DNA of 64,000 nucleotides. Origin: an uncultured Flammeovirgaceae bacterium (GTDB lineage: Bacteria; Bacteroidota; Bacteroidia; Cytophagales; Cyclobacteriaceae). Location of the stretch: positions 124,001 to 188,000 of the forward strand of contig CAKZYA010000003.1 of NCBI GenBank assembly GCA_937883755.1, written 5' to 3'. The stretch's first letter is position 1. Each line of letters starts with the position of its first letter. Of this stretch, positions 43,034 through 52,462 are shown piece after piece. Below the pieces are notes generated by a model, which saw nothing but the letters and a program-made list of their open reading frames with translations, was not told where the DNA came from and did not search any database. The translations under genes were made by a program, and so were the position numbers.

Positions 43034-45346
43034 ATGTTTAAAATGTACCCATCTTTTGTTTTAACGCTCCTACTCACGTTAATAACCTGCCTGGCTGTTA
43101 GCCAAGTGGCGATGGTACAAGATATTCTTCCAGGGCAAGAGGGTAGCTCACCTGAAAACTTTACCGAATACCATGGTCGTGTGCTATACGAGGGTAGTTT
43201 GTATTTTACTACAGATGGAGAAGAAGGCAAAGAGCTATGGCGCTATCACTCTCAAACAGGAGCGGTTTTAGTTGCCCCTCTTGGAGCCGAGGAAGTAGAC
43301 ATAGTATTCACTTATCAAGACCGATTGTTTATCAACGTTTACAAATATGGCAACCTTAACAACTTTACATTATTGAGTTATCACCCATTCATCGGTATTG
43401 TGGTTGAAGAAGAACAAAGTTTGGATTTTCAAGGTAAGCCAATTATTTATGATGATACTCTGTACTTTAATGGTGATGATACCTCCCCTAACTGGGAAGA
43501 GTTACATCGCTACCACCCCTCAATGGGCTTTGAGTTAATGGAAATTCGTACTAAACGTGATGCTACCTTTCCAAGAGGCTTTACCAAATATCAAGGTAGC
43601 TTGTATTTTAGCGCTTTAGGTGAAAAAGTTTATTTTTATTTGCCAGACGGATCGTATTATGATGGAGGTGGCCTTTTTCGCTACAGCTCAACTACCGGAA
43701 AATTAGAAAGAATAACAAATTTTTCTAATGCCCCCTTCGGTATCACACAACCAAGGGGGCTCACGCTTTTAGATGATACCTTATACTTTGTAGCAAGCGA
43801 TCACATTCATGGACCAGAACTTTGGCGGTACCACCCTAGTACCGGGGCTAAAATGGTGGCCGATATCCATTACCAGCCTGGAGACCCCTATGCTCAAAAT
43901 AGTATTCGGGAAATAACCAAATACCAAGGGGCTTTATATTTCAGTGCGGATGATGCTATTCATGGGGGGGAACTCTGGCGGTATGTTCCTGGTGTAGGGG
44001 CTAAAATGGTAGCAGATATCAACCAGACGTTAGACCAACGAGGGCCAAGTTCGCACAGTGTTGATCGAGGTAGTAGAATTTCGGGTATCACCGAATACCA
44101 AGGGACCTTATACTTTACGGCGGATGATGGAATACACGGATACGAGCTTTGGCGGTACCATCCCTCAACGGGAGCCTCAATGGTGGCCGATATCTTTCCT
44201 GGCAGTGAGGGTAGTCGCCCCGACCGCTTCCAAATATACCGAGATGAACTGATCTTTATTGCAGATGATGGCACGCATGGACGGGAGCTTTGGCGGTACC
44301 ATCCCAGTAGTGGGGTTCAGCTTATCGCTGATATCAACTCACGTGGATCCGATGATAATGGTTCCCCTTTCTATTATGGTCCTAGCCGTTTTATTGAATA
44401 CGCAGGCAGTCTGTTCTTTTCTGTAGATGATGGAGCACACGGTAGAGAGCTTTGGAAATATCAAACCATTCCCTGCCAAACGTTCCTATGCCGAATCTTA
44501 AACGATGACAGTGGCATAACGGCTAGAGCAGACATTGACTTAGGCTTTGACTATTTTCAAGCTGAGTATGTTTTGGTAGCTGATGAAGAAGAAGAGGAAG
44601 AGCAAGATGATACAGCCCCCTGGCTACTATCGCTAGAATCGGAAGAAGGTGAACTGCTGTGGGGCGAAAGCTTCAGTATTCCCAACGAGCTGATGATACC
44701 GGACGTTGACATGTACTCGGGCTCATTGGTACTTTCATCGGGTACCGAAAAAGAGTCTCAGCCCCTGATGAAACTCAACGCCAATCTAGTATCAGCCGGG
44801 GTCAAACAGGTAAGCTTTAGCACCGACCCCGTAGAGCAGATGTTTTCACTGTACGTAGAAACTAATAAAGATGTTAGCGTTCCCTTGCTACTGTCGCTGC
44901 AAGATGAGTCAGGCGAAGTTACCTGGCAACACCTGCTAGAAGCCCCCTATCACGGAGTGGTAGAAGAGCTGACCAAGCAAACAGGTAGTACCTTACTGAT
45001 CTCCGTGGCTGAAAACCGCCGTACGGAATCATACGACAAAGGCACCACCCAGTCGCTAACGGATATATCCGAAGCAGGTAGCCTCGGTTCATCAGCGATT
45101 CAGATCTACCCCAACCCGGTGATAGATCACACGCTACATCTCAATATAGCTAGTCCAGCAGCAGGTCAAGCCAACGTGCAAGTGCTCAACCTGATGGGAC
45201 AGCAAGTACTCCAACGCGAGCTGTCTACCCAAGCCGGACAGCAACGTCTAAGTGTAGACATGCAGGGCATCCCGAAAGGGGCGTATATCCTAAAGGTACA
45301 ACAAGGCCCCCAGCAAACCACCACCCGCTTATTGGTGGCCGAGTAG
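43034..45346 (+). CDS. Secreted ELW-repeat protein with T9SS type A sorting domain
   Basis: A 770-residue protein with a signal peptide (residues ~1-23). Residues ~30-480 contain about nine copies of a ~45-residue unit built around SLYFTADDGIHGYELWRYHP and STGAxMVADI, the ELWxxDGT-type repeat, predicted to form a beta propeller. A linker with an acidic EEEEEEQDD run follows, then a beta domain. The last ~80 residues are the type IX sorting domain (IQIYPNPVIDHTLHLNI, VQVLNLMGQQVL, IPKGAYILKVQ). It is therefore exported to the surface or medium. Binding partner unknown; some copies are also highly similar at the DNA level. Confidence 0.88.
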   Translation: MFKMYPSFVLTLLLTLITCLAVSQVAMVQDILPGQEGSSPENFTEYHGRVLYEGSLYFTTDGEEGKELWRYHSQTGAVLVAPLGAEEVDIVFTYQDRLFINVYKYGNLNNFTLLSYHPFIGIVVEEEQSLDFQGKPIIYDDTLYFNGDDTSPNWEELHRYHPSMGFELMEIRTKRDATFPRGFTKYQGSLYFSALGEKVYFYLPDGSYYDGGGLFRYSSTTGKLERITNFSNAPFGITQPRGLTLLDDTLYFVASDHIHGPELWRYHPSTGAKMVADIHYQPGDPYAQNSIREITKYQGALYFSADDAIHGGELWRYVPGVGAKMVADINQTLDQRGPSSHSVDRGSRISGITEYQGTLYFTADDGIHGYELWRYHPSTGASMVADIFPGSEGSRPDRFQIYRDELIFIADDGTHGRELWRYHPSSGVQLIADINSRGSDDNGSPFYYGPSRFIEYAGSLFFSVDDGAHGRELWKYQTIPCQTFLCRILNDDSGITARADIDLGFDYFQAEYVLVADEEEEEEQDDTAPWLLSLESEEGELLWGESFSIPNELMIPDVDMYSGSLVLSSGTEKESQPLMKLNANLVSAGVKQVSFSTDPVEQMFSLYVETNKDVSVPLLLSLQDESGEVTWQHLLEAPYHGVVEELTKQTGSTLLISVAENRRTESYDKGTTQSLTDISEAGSLGSSAIQIYPNPVIDHTLHLNIASPAAGQANVQVLNLMGQQVLQRELSTQAGQQRLSVDMQGIPKGAYILKVQQGPQQTTTRLLVAE

Positions 45347-45349
45347 TGT

Positions 45350-45404
45350 AAATCCCCCCTTGCCCCCACGCCACGTCGGCTTTTTCTAAGGAGGAGTGAA
45401 AGGG
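45350..45404. repeat. C-rich/G-rich palindromic intergenic repeat, copy 2
   Basis: TAAATCCCCCCTTGCCCCC followed by CTTTTTCTAAGGAGGAG, a degenerate version of the repeats at 41708 and 62346. It fills the gap between the convergent T9SS and transporter genes, where a terminator is expected. Confidence 0.5.
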
Positions 45405-45405
45405 C

Positions 45406-47619
45406 TTAAAGCAAAATCTCTTCGAAGGCAATCTCCTGGGCAGCAAGCACGAACATGGTAGCAGGTAACCCCTGGGTGCGTTCGGAGAGTTGCTCGTAGT
45501 AGGTTAGGAAGTTTTCGTTAGGTTCCGCCAAACCGAGCATAATCAAATCTGCCGATTGGGACTCCTGTTTCAGTAGCGTCCAGAAGGGTGTTTGGGGGTT
45601 GACAATAATCTTATGCTGGAAGGAAATCCGCATGTTCTGGATAATTTTCTCGAGGTTAGCCTCAGCATCCTGAGCAGCAGCTCTCGAGGGCACTGCCATC
45701 TTCACCGTAATTTCGGCTGATCGCCAAGCCGGGTCATTGCTAATCAAGTACGCCAGAATCATCATTAAGGCACCGTTTTTTCGTAGTCCACCCCACCATA
45801 CATCAATGGTATGTTTACGTTGAAAGCCCTCTTTTTCATCATCCCGCACAATCACCACATTGCGGCGAGCCTGATAAAACTGCTGAATCATCTCGCAGTA
45901 GGAGCCGTGGTGAGAGAGTTCGCGAGTATCTCCTAGTATAACGGTATTGGGCACTAAGGCTCCAATACCATAGGTCTGGATCAGCCGTACTCCACCACTG
46001 AATGGGTCAGCATCGGACGTAACTTTTACCAAAGCTTCTACCCCTCGTTCCTCTAAGTAATCCCGAATATTGGTCTCTAACGACTTTAGTCGATCATAGG
46101 CAATATCATCGGTTTTTAGTACAGTGGCTACTGTCAGTAAGGAGCTACGTTGGGCAATAGCCTTAGCCAGTTCAATCAGGTGCCAACGGCGGGTAGGTGC
46201 CCCGGATAGTACTAGCAAATGTGGGCGCCAGTTTTTAGGATCGGGAGTATGGTCAATGCGTAAAAGGGCAGTTCGGGTGAGTGCCAACCACATGCCCCGC
46301 CGCACATCGCCCCAGGTGGTACGTAAACCGCGCCGTTTCAGCCACACAAATGTCACTCCTACCAGAAAAATGGCAATTAGCGTAGCTAGAGGGTTAATCA
46401 GAAACATTACAGCAATACAACCGACTGCCCCCAGCAGAGAAAAGAACCAGTGCGTACGAAAGCTCGGTCGGAACGACGGGCTACCTAGTAATCGTTCTAC
46501 CCCAGCGGCTATGTTTAATACACCGTAAGTGGTTAGAAAAAACATTGAGAGAATTGGGGCAATCATGTCCAAGTCGCCCAGTATTACTGCAATAATTGCT
46601 AATACCATTGTAAAAATTGTTCCCGCTCGGGGAATACCGCTCCCCGGATGTTCCTTGCCTAACCAGCTAAAATTGCGGGGTAGCACTTGATCCTGCGCCA
46701 ACGCCTGCAAAATTCGGGGCGCACCCAGTATGCTACCCACCGCACTAGATAGAGTGGCTCCCCATACACCAAGCAGAATACCATTACCCCATAGCGAGAT
46801 TTTCCGCATAATCAGGGGGTCATTAATCAACGAGGCAGTATCAGCCCGACTAGCCAAGATGATAGGTAATACCATATAGACCAGGTAGCCGCAACCCACC
46901 GCTAAAAAAGTGCCCTTCGGAATAGATTTGGCAGGGTCTTTCAAATCGCCGGATAGGTTAACCCCAGCCATAATACCCGTTACCGCCGGAAAAAATACAG
47001 CAAATACTACCCAAAACCCTTCGCCTCCCGAGGTGATCTCTCCCCCTATCTCTATTTGCGTGTTTTCTAGGGGGCTACCAAAAATCAACGACAGTAGGGA
47101 AATGGCAATTGCTGCTAGTATAAAATACTGAGTTTTGATCGTTGCCTCTGTAGAAAAGAGGGCTAATAATCCGATAGCCACTGTTACTCCAACTCCTACC
47201 AAGGTCATATTCAGAGCCGGAAATACTGCTACCAAGCTTTCGGCAAACCCGATTACGTATAAGGCTACCGATAAGGCTTGGGCAATAAATAACGGAATAC
47301 CTACGGCACCGCCCACCTCTATTCCTAGGGAACGACTGATCATATAGTATGCTCCCCCACCTTTTACCTGAGTATCAGTGGCAATAGAGGCAATAGAGAG
47401 TGAGGTTAAAAAAGTAATACTGGTAGAAAGGGTAACGATAATCAGCGTGCCAATCAACCCTACATTTCCCACTACCCAACCAAAGCGCAAGTACATGATT
47501 ACTCCCAGAATAGTGAGGAGAGAAGGGGTAAATACCCCACCAAAGGTGCCTAGCTTCTGGGGCGAAGTAGCTTGGTCTGGCAAAGATGATTTTTTGAGTT
47601 CAGTTCCGTTAGCTGGCAT
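45406..47619 (-). CDS. SLC12-type cation-chloride cotransporter / amino acid permease family protein
   Basis: A 737-residue inner-membrane protein. The first ~440 residues carry about 12 helices of the APC/LeuT fold, starting GGVFTPSLLTILGVIMYLRFGWVVG, a hallmark of the SLC12 (Na-K-Cl) group. VKGGGAYYMISRSLGIEVGG and FAVFFPAVTGIMAGVNLSGDLKDP are further SLC12 features. The ~290-residue soluble tail (NWRPHLLVLSGAPTRRWHL) resembles the SLC12 cytosolic domain and the universal-stress-like fold. It probably moves ions or amino acids; the substrate cannot be assigned. It is transcribed alone, leftward. Confidence 0.85.
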   Translation of the reverse strand: MPANGTELKKSSLPDQATSPQKLGTFGGVFTPSLLTILGVIMYLRFGWVVGNVGLIGTLIIVTLSTSITFLTSLSIASIATDTQVKGGGAYYMISRSLGIEVGGAVGIPLFIAQALSVALYVIGFAESLVAVFPALNMTLVGVGVTVAIGLLALFSTEATIKTQYFILAAIAISLLSLIFGSPLENTQIEIGGEITSGGEGFWVVFAVFFPAVTGIMAGVNLSGDLKDPAKSIPKGTFLAVGCGYLVYMVLPIILASRADTASLINDPLIMRKISLWGNGILLGVWGATLSSAVGSILGAPRILQALAQDQVLPRNFSWLGKEHPGSGIPRAGTIFTMVLAIIAVILGDLDMIAPILSMFFLTTYGVLNIAAGVERLLGSPSFRPSFRTHWFFSLLGAVGCIAVMFLINPLATLIAIFLVGVTFVWLKRRGLRTTWGDVRRGMWLALTRTALLRIDHTPDPKNWRPHLLVLSGAPTRRWHLIELAKAIAQRSSLLTVATVLKTDDIAYDRLKSLETNIRDYLEERGVEALVKVTSDADPFSGGVRLIQTYGIGALVPNTVILGDTRELSHHGSYCEMIQQFYQARRNVVIVRDDEKEGFQRKHTIDVWWGGLRKNGALMMILAYLISNDPAWRSAEITVKMAVPSRAAAQDAEANLEKIIQNMRISFQHKIIVNPQTPFWTLLKQESQSADLIMLGLAEPNENFLTYYEQLSERTQGLPATMFVLAAQEIAFEEILL

Positions 47620-48052
47620 AGTTCATTAGAGCAGTGATCAAACTAATGAGACCGCCCGTTGTTTGAGATCACCAAAAATATGAGATAAATCTTTGCCGGG
47701 CATTAAATTTCATATATTCCTACGGTTAGGAGATTTTACTGTACAAATAGTAGAACGATTCTTAGAAATAAATTTTTAAAAATAGTAATAAGCATGTTAT
47801 TATAATTGTTTTTTCGTATCTTTAGTGGAGTTAAGAGGGAATTATTAACAATTCTTCATTTTATTAGCTTTCTCTTTTTTCACTACTTTACAACAATCCG
47901 GCTCCTCAGTGGGCACTAGGCCACGTTTATTCGTTGGCCTTTTTTTATGGGGATTCTTTCCATTTTATATTTCTCTAGTACAACTCAAGAAACCACCTTA
48001 GCCTTGGATTTGGTAGTAAGAAAAAGCTATTTTGATAGATAAAACTGCCAAT
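47620..48052. other. Intergenic region with an orphan terminator
   Basis: About 430 AT-rich bases between the leftward transporter and rightward GH43 gene. Apart from the terminator at 47918 (separate entry), it holds only a short inverted pair GAATT/AATTC near 47840. No ORF with coding character is visible. A small transcript ending at the terminator is possible. Confidence 0.5.
47918..47946 (+). terminator. Intrinsic terminator with no gene upstream on its strand
   Basis: Stem AGGCCA-CG / CG-T-TGGCCT (one bulged T), loop TTTATT, followed by seven T. It points rightward, but the upstream gene runs leftward, so it must end a short RNA or attenuate the GH43 transcript. Confidence 0.7.
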
Positions 48053-49144
48053 ATGCAAAATACTCAACGCTTACTCGTTCTTTTATTAACAATTGGTTAC
48101 ATCGGGTCAAGCTGCCAATCTCCTAATTCTAGTCAAACCAGCACTGAAGAAACTAACGAAATCGATAGTGTACCAGCTCAAGAGTTTCTAGCTGCCCCTT
48201 TGATTTCCCACATATACACGGCTGACCCATCCGCGCATGTCTTCAATGATACGCTGTATATCTATCCCTCCCACGATATTGAGTCGGATATTCCGGCGGA
48301 TGATCTGGGGAGCCAATTCGCTATGCGAGATTATCATGTATTTTCTATGACTGAAATGGGTAGTGAAGTGACCGATCACGGAGTTGCTTTGTCGGTAGAT
48401 GAGGTTCCTTGGGCTGATCGGCAAATGTGGGCACCCGATGCAGCGTATCGGGATGGTACCTACTACCTGTATTTTCCGGCTAAAGACGAAGCGGGCATTT
48501 TTAGAATTGGAGTAGCTACCAGTACTTCGCCTACTGGGGCATTCGCCCCTAATCCCGCACCCATAGAAGGAAGCTTCAGTATTGATCCTGCGGTATTCCA
48601 AGATAATGATGAAGCCTACTATATGTACTTTGGTGGTATTTGGGGCGGGCAGCTACAACGTTGGGAGAGTGAGCAGTACGTTGCTGAGGACACATATCCA
48701 GCCGATGATCAACCTGCCATTAGCCCGAAAGTAGCTCGATTAACTGATAATATGTTGGAGTTTGCTGAAGAGCCAAAAGATGTAATGATTCTGGATGAGA
48801 GCGGTAAACCCCTAAAAGCTGGGGATAACGAACGACGGTTTTTTGAAGCAGCCTGGGTGCACAAATACCAGGATACATACTACTTCTCGTACTCTACCGG
48901 AGATACCCACTACATTGCTTACGCAACCGGAGATAATCCCTACGGACCTTTTACTTATCAGGGAGTAGTGCTTAACCCGGTGCTAGGTTGGACCAACCAT
49001 CATTCTATTGTAGAGTTTAACGGTCAGTGGTACCTGTTCTACCACGATGCTGAGCTATCCAACGGACAAACCCATCTGAGAAATATCAAGGTAACCGAGC
49101 TTACCCATCGTGCTGACGGGAGTATTGAGACGACCACTCCTTAA
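48053..49144 (+). CDS. Glycoside hydrolase family 43 lipoprotein
   Basis: A 363-residue protein from the ATG at 48053, with lipobox IGSSC (Cys21) and a Ser/Thr/Glu linker. The five-bladed propeller of GH43 is seen with its three acidic residues in order: Asp58 (TADPSAHVF, general base), Asp178 (SIDPAVFQ, pKa modulator) and Glu265 (FFEAAWVHKY, general acid). GH43 enzymes remove arabinose or xylose from plant or algal polysaccharides. As a lipoprotein it probably works at the outer membrane. No other polysaccharide gene surrounds it, so it is not part of a visible utilisation locus. Confidence 0.9.
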   Translation: MQNTQRLLVLLLTIGYIGSSCQSPNSSQTSTEETNEIDSVPAQEFLAAPLISHIYTADPSAHVFNDTLYIYPSHDIESDIPADDLGSQFAMRDYHVFSMTEMGSEVTDHGVALSVDEVPWADRQMWAPDAAYRDGTYYLYFPAKDEAGIFRIGVATSTSPTGAFAPNPAPIEGSFSIDPAVFQDNDEAYYMYFGGIWGGQLQRWESEQYVAEDTYPADDQPAISPKVARLTDNMLEFAEEPKDVMILDESGKPLKAGDNERRFFEAAWVHKYQDTYYFSYSTGDTHYIAYATGDNPYGPFTYQGVVLNPVLGWTNHHSIVEFNGQWYLFYHDAELSNGQTHLRNIKVTELTHRADGSIETTTP

Positions 49145-49277
49145 TTTAGTACGAGCATAACAGAATGATAGAATAAATATTATCTATTTGTTTATCCCCT
49201 CTCACAAATATTCATCATGAGTATGGGCATTTCCAGCGGGCTTTTGTAACTTTCCCATTCGTTAAACCTAACCCAAT

Positions 49278-50537
49278 ATGTCTGCCCTAGTAGAATCTGT
49301 TGTTGATTTTTCGGCTATAAAGCAAGCCAGTCGCGATGCCCTGGCACTAAATAATGAAACTATTAATCAGGTGCTACAAGCCGTAGCTGATGCTGCCGTA
49401 GCCCAAACTGATTATATCTTAGCCGAAAACCAAAAGGACTTAGACCGCATGGATCCGGCGAATCCTAAGTACGACCGCCTGCAACTTACCGCTAAGCGAC
49501 TCGAGGCCATTGCCCAGGATATGCGGAATGTAGCAAGACTTCCTTCCCCACTAGGAAAAGTGCTGGAGGAGCGAACCCTGGAAAATGGATTACAGCTTTC
49601 AAAAAGATCGGTGCCCCTAGGTGTGGTAGGCGTAATCTATGAAGCTCGCCCCAATGTTACTTTCGATGTATTTGCCTTATGTCTGAAAGCTGGAAATGTG
49701 GCGGTGCTGAAGGGAGGTAGTGATGCTGAGTATTCTAATCTGGCTATTGCTGAAGTCATCCGCAAGGTATTACAAGAGTACCGTCTTAATCCAGATCTGA
49801 TGAGTCTGTTACCTGCTTCTCGGGAAGCTACGCATGAACTACTTAATGCCGTGGATGCGGTAGATGTGATCATCCCCCGGGGCAGCCAGAACCTGATTAA
49901 TTACGTGCGAGAGAACGCCAAAGTACCAGTGATTGAAACCGGAGCTGGTATTGTCCATACCTATTTTGACAAAAGCGGCGATCTGGAAAAAGGGAAATCA
50001 ATTGTGTTTAACGCTAAAACCCGCCGGGTAAGCGTCTGTAATGCCTTGGATTGCCTAATTATTCATCGGGAACGGCTCCGGGATTTACCCAAGATTGTGC
50101 AGAAACTGGCATCTGAAGAGGTGAAGTTGTACGCGGATAAATTGAGCTACACTGTACTTTCGGGTGAGTATCCTGACGAGCTTTTGTCCCCAGCTTTTCC
50201 TGAACATTTTGGTACTGAGTTTTTGTCGTACCGAATGTCTATCAAAACCGTGAGTAGCCTCAATGAAGCCCTCGATCATATCGCCAACTATAGCTCTAAG
50301 CATAGCGAAGCTATCATTGCTGAAGACGAGGTCGCTGTGCAACGGTTTATGCAACTGGTTGATGCCGCCGCAGTGTATGTGAATACTTCCACTGCCTATA
50401 CCGATGGAGCTGAATTTGGAATGGGAGCGGAGATTGGCATCAGTACGCAGAAACTGCACGCCCGAGGACCAATGGCTCTACCTGAACTAACTAGCTACAA
50501 ATGGCTGGTCTATGGCCAAGGGCAAGTGCGGGAGTAA
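49278..50537 (+). CDS. proA: Gamma-glutamyl phosphate reductase
   Basis: A 419-residue NADPH-dependent dehydrogenase of proline synthesis, reducing gamma-glutamyl phosphate to glutamate semialdehyde. Motifs: [42 protein letters not shown], and the catalytic Cys254 in [12 protein letters not shown]. The C-terminal half reads [21 protein letters not shown]. Length is standard. The usual partner proB is not adjacent in the window. It converges on the MarR gene with a 1-base gap. Confidence 0.96.
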   Translation: MSALVESVVDFSAIKQASRDALALNNETINQVLQAVADAAVAQTDYILAENQKDLDRMDPANPKYDRLQLTAKRLEAIAQDMRNVARLPSPLGKVLEERTLENGLQLSKRSVPLGVVGVIYEARPNVTFDVFALCLKAGNVAVLKGGSDAEYSNLAIAEVIRKVLQEYRLNPDLMSLLPASREATHELLNAVDAVDVIIPRGSQNLINYVRENAKVPVIETGAGIVHTYFDKSGDLEKGKSIVFNAKTRRVSVCNALDCLIIHRERLRDLPKIVQKLASEEVKLYADKLSYTVLSGEYPDELLSPAFPEHFGTEFLSYRMSIKTVSSLNEALDHIANYSSKHSEAIIAEDEVAVQRFMQLVDAAAVYVNTSTAYTDGAEFGMGAEIGISTQKLHARGPMALPELTSYKWLVYGQGQVRE

Positions 50538-50538
50538 A

Positions 50539-50988
50539 CTATCCACGAATTTTGTCAAGTAACTGATTGAGAGTATCTATTTCACAGTCAGTAAGTTTGT
50601 TTTGCCCGTGCATTGCTTGATCAATCTCAGGTGATACCTGCTCGAGCAATTCTAACCCCTTCTTAGTAATTAGGATGTTAACCCGGCGTCGGTTCTCCGG
50701 ACAAATTTCTCGGGTTACGTAGCCATTAATCCTGAGTTTCTCCACCAGGCGAGTAACGTTCGACATTCGGTTGAGCATTCGCTCGGTAATTAACTGTAGG
50801 GAAGAAGGAGTGGGGTGTTGCCCCTTCAGGATGCGTAGCACGTTGAATTGTTCTTCCGAAATTCCGTATTTTTTAAAGATGGGCAACGAAATGCTGGTAA
50901 GCCAATTTGAGGTGAATCTGATATTTAGTACTGCTTTGTGAAAGGGGTTTTTAAATGTCGTCTGCTGAATTTCTTGCTCAATTTGCAT
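50539..50988 (-). CDS. MarR-family transcriptional regulator
   Basis: A 149-residue winged-helix regulator. The DNA-binding region reads EEQFNVLRILKGQHPTPSS, LQLITERMLNRMSNVTRLVEKL and GYVTREICPENRRRVNILITKKG, the classic MarR wHTH with its DxRxxR-like wing. The dimer helices flank it. It probably represses its own promoter through the palindrome at 51003-51020, 15 bases upstream of its start, and perhaps the divergent polyamine-type gene. The effector is unknown. Confidence 0.92.
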   Translation of the reverse strand: MQIEQEIQQTTFKNPFHKAVLNIRFTSNWLTSISLPIFKKYGISEEQFNVLRILKGQHPTPSSLQLITERMLNRMSNVTRLVEKLRINGYVTREICPENRRRVNILITKKGLELLEQVSPEIDQAMHGQNKLTDCEIDTLNQLLDKIRG

Positions 50989-51002
50989 AATGGTGGTTTA
51001 AT

Positions 51003-51020
51003 CTGTTGTTGATACAACAG
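51003..51020. promoter_or_regulatory. MarR-type operator
   Basis: CTGTTGT TGAT ACAACAG: perfect 7-bp arms with a 4-base centre, 15-32 bases upstream of the MarR start. Size and TTG/CAA content are typical for MarR-family sites. Confidence 0.55.
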
Positions 51021-51072
51021 TGTAGTAGTAAAAAAGTTCTTTAATAAGTGCAAGATTGCACGAGGTCACAAG

Positions 51073-51137
51073 TTTAAGGCTTCAAATTGCAGGGTTAAAG
51101 CAACTCTGGCTTGGAACCTGCAATTTGAAGCCTTAAA
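51073..51137. repeat. 21-bp perfect inverted repeat with 23-base loop
   Basis: The arm 51073-51093 (TTTAAGGCTTCAAATTGCAGG without its first base is within 20) is exactly matched by 51117-51137. It lies between the MarR operator and the start of the gene at 51179. Perfect arms of this length are unusual outside terminators, and no T run follows either side. Confidence 0.7.
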
Positions 51138-51178
51138 ATTACACTATAAATTTTCCAGCTTAGAATATGTAATTAACA

Positions 51179-52399
51179 ATGAGCAAAGTCTTAATCATTG
51201 GTGCAGGTGGAGTAGGTAACGTAGTCGCCCATAAGTGTGCTGAAGTATCTTCCATGTTTAGTAAGATATTACTGGCTAGCCGTACTAAGTCTAAGTGTGA
51301 TCAGATTGCCGAACAGGTTCGTAAGAAGTTTCCTCAGACTCAGATTAGTACTGCCCAGGTAGATGCTGACCGGGTAATGGATTTGGTGGCTTTGATGAAA
51401 GATTTTGATCCTAAACTGGTAATTAACGTAGCGCTACCGTACCAGGACTTAACTATTATGGATGCATGCCTTACTATGAAGGTGCATTACTTAGATACAG
51501 CGAATTACGAACCGCGCGATGTAGCCAAGTTTGAGTACAAATGGCAGTGGGATTACCGAGAGCGATACGAGCAAGCGGGAATTATGGCGTTACTAGGTTG
51601 CGGCTTTGATCCGGGCGTAACCGGAGTGTTCACCGCCCATGCTCAGAAGCATCATTTCGATGAGATTCACTATCTAGATATTGTGGATTGCAATGCCGGT
51701 GATCACGGGAAGGCTTTTGCTACGAACTTTAATCCCGAGATTAATATTCGGGAGATTACCCAGCGAGGACGTTACTGGGAAAACGGTCAGTGGATAGAAA
51801 CTGAGCCGCTAGAAATCCATCAGTCGGTTAATTATCCAGAGATTGGTGAGCGGGAATCATATCTGCTGTATCACGAGGAGTTAGAATCGCTTACCCAAAA
51901 TATTCCCTACCTCAAGCGAGCTCGCTTCTGGATGACGTTCTCGCCTCAGTATATTACTCACTTGCAAGTGCTGGAGAACGTAGGGATGACCCGCATTGAC
52001 CCGGTAAAATTTAAAGGGCAGGAAATTATCCCATTAGAATTTCTGAAAGCAGTATTGCCCGAACCATCCTCATTGGGCGAAGATTACCACGGTCAGACTT
52101 CTATTGGTTGCCAGATTAAGGGGCTAAAAGATGGTGAGGAGAAAACCTATTACGTGTACAATAACTGCGACCATGCCCAGACCTATCAAGAGGTAGGTGC
52201 TCAGGCAGTTTCCTACACTACCGGGGTACCCGCCATGATTGGAGCCATGCTGATGCTTACTGGGCAATGGATGCAGCCGGGAGTATACAATGTAGAAGAG
52301 TTTGATCCCGACCCATTTATGCAAGCCCTCAATCAGTATGGCTTACCCTGGCACGAGAGAGTAAATGAACCTTTGGCGTTTGATTATCTTGATGAATAG
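51179..52399 (+). CDS. Carboxynorspermidine synthase-type saccharopine dehydrogenase family enzyme
   Basis: A 406-residue NAD(P)-dependent enzyme opening with a Rossmann motif VLIIGAGGVGNVVAHKCAE. Blocks such as DPKLVINVALPYQDLTIMDAC, HYLDTANYEP, LLGCGFDPGVTGVFTAHA and YTTGVPAMIGAMLMLTGQW are those of carboxynorspermidine dehydrogenase/synthase, which condenses aspartate semialdehyde with a diamine in the alternative (nor)spermidine pathway. The decarboxylase gene that usually follows is not adjacent. It is divergent from MarR; the gap carries two inverted repeats. Lysine saccharopine dehydrogenase is less likely given the DPGVTG pattern. Confidence 0.88.
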   Translation: MSKVLIIGAGGVGNVVAHKCAEVSSMFSKILLASRTKSKCDQIAEQVRKKFPQTQISTAQVDADRVMDLVALMKDFDPKLVINVALPYQDLTIMDACLTMKVHYLDTANYEPRDVAKFEYKWQWDYRERYEQAGIMALLGCGFDPGVTGVFTAHAQKHHFDEIHYLDIVDCNAGDHGKAFATNFNPEINIREITQRGRYWENGQWIETEPLEIHQSVNYPEIGERESYLLYHEELESLTQNIPYLKRARFWMTFSPQYITHLQVLENVGMTRIDPVKFKGQEIIPLEFLKAVLPEPSSLGEDYHGQTSIGCQIKGLKDGEEKTYYVYNNCDHAQTYQEVGAQAVSYTTGVPAMIGAMLMLTGQWMQPGVYNVEEFDPDPFMQALNQYGLPWHERVNEPLAFDYLDE

Positions 52400-52462
52400 T
52401 AATTATAGAATAGGTGTCAAATGCTGGTGAGCAAGAAAGTGAAGAGTAATCCTATGGCAGTA

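Noticed and set aside
43100-44470. Regularly spaced repeats suggesting a CRISPR array
   Set aside because: The repeats are in frame and encode the ELW units of a secreted protein, with variable spacing.
46124-47629. Frames on the + strand over the transporter (134, 73, 70 and 83 residues)
   Set aside because: All are antisense to a conserved membrane protein and lack motifs.
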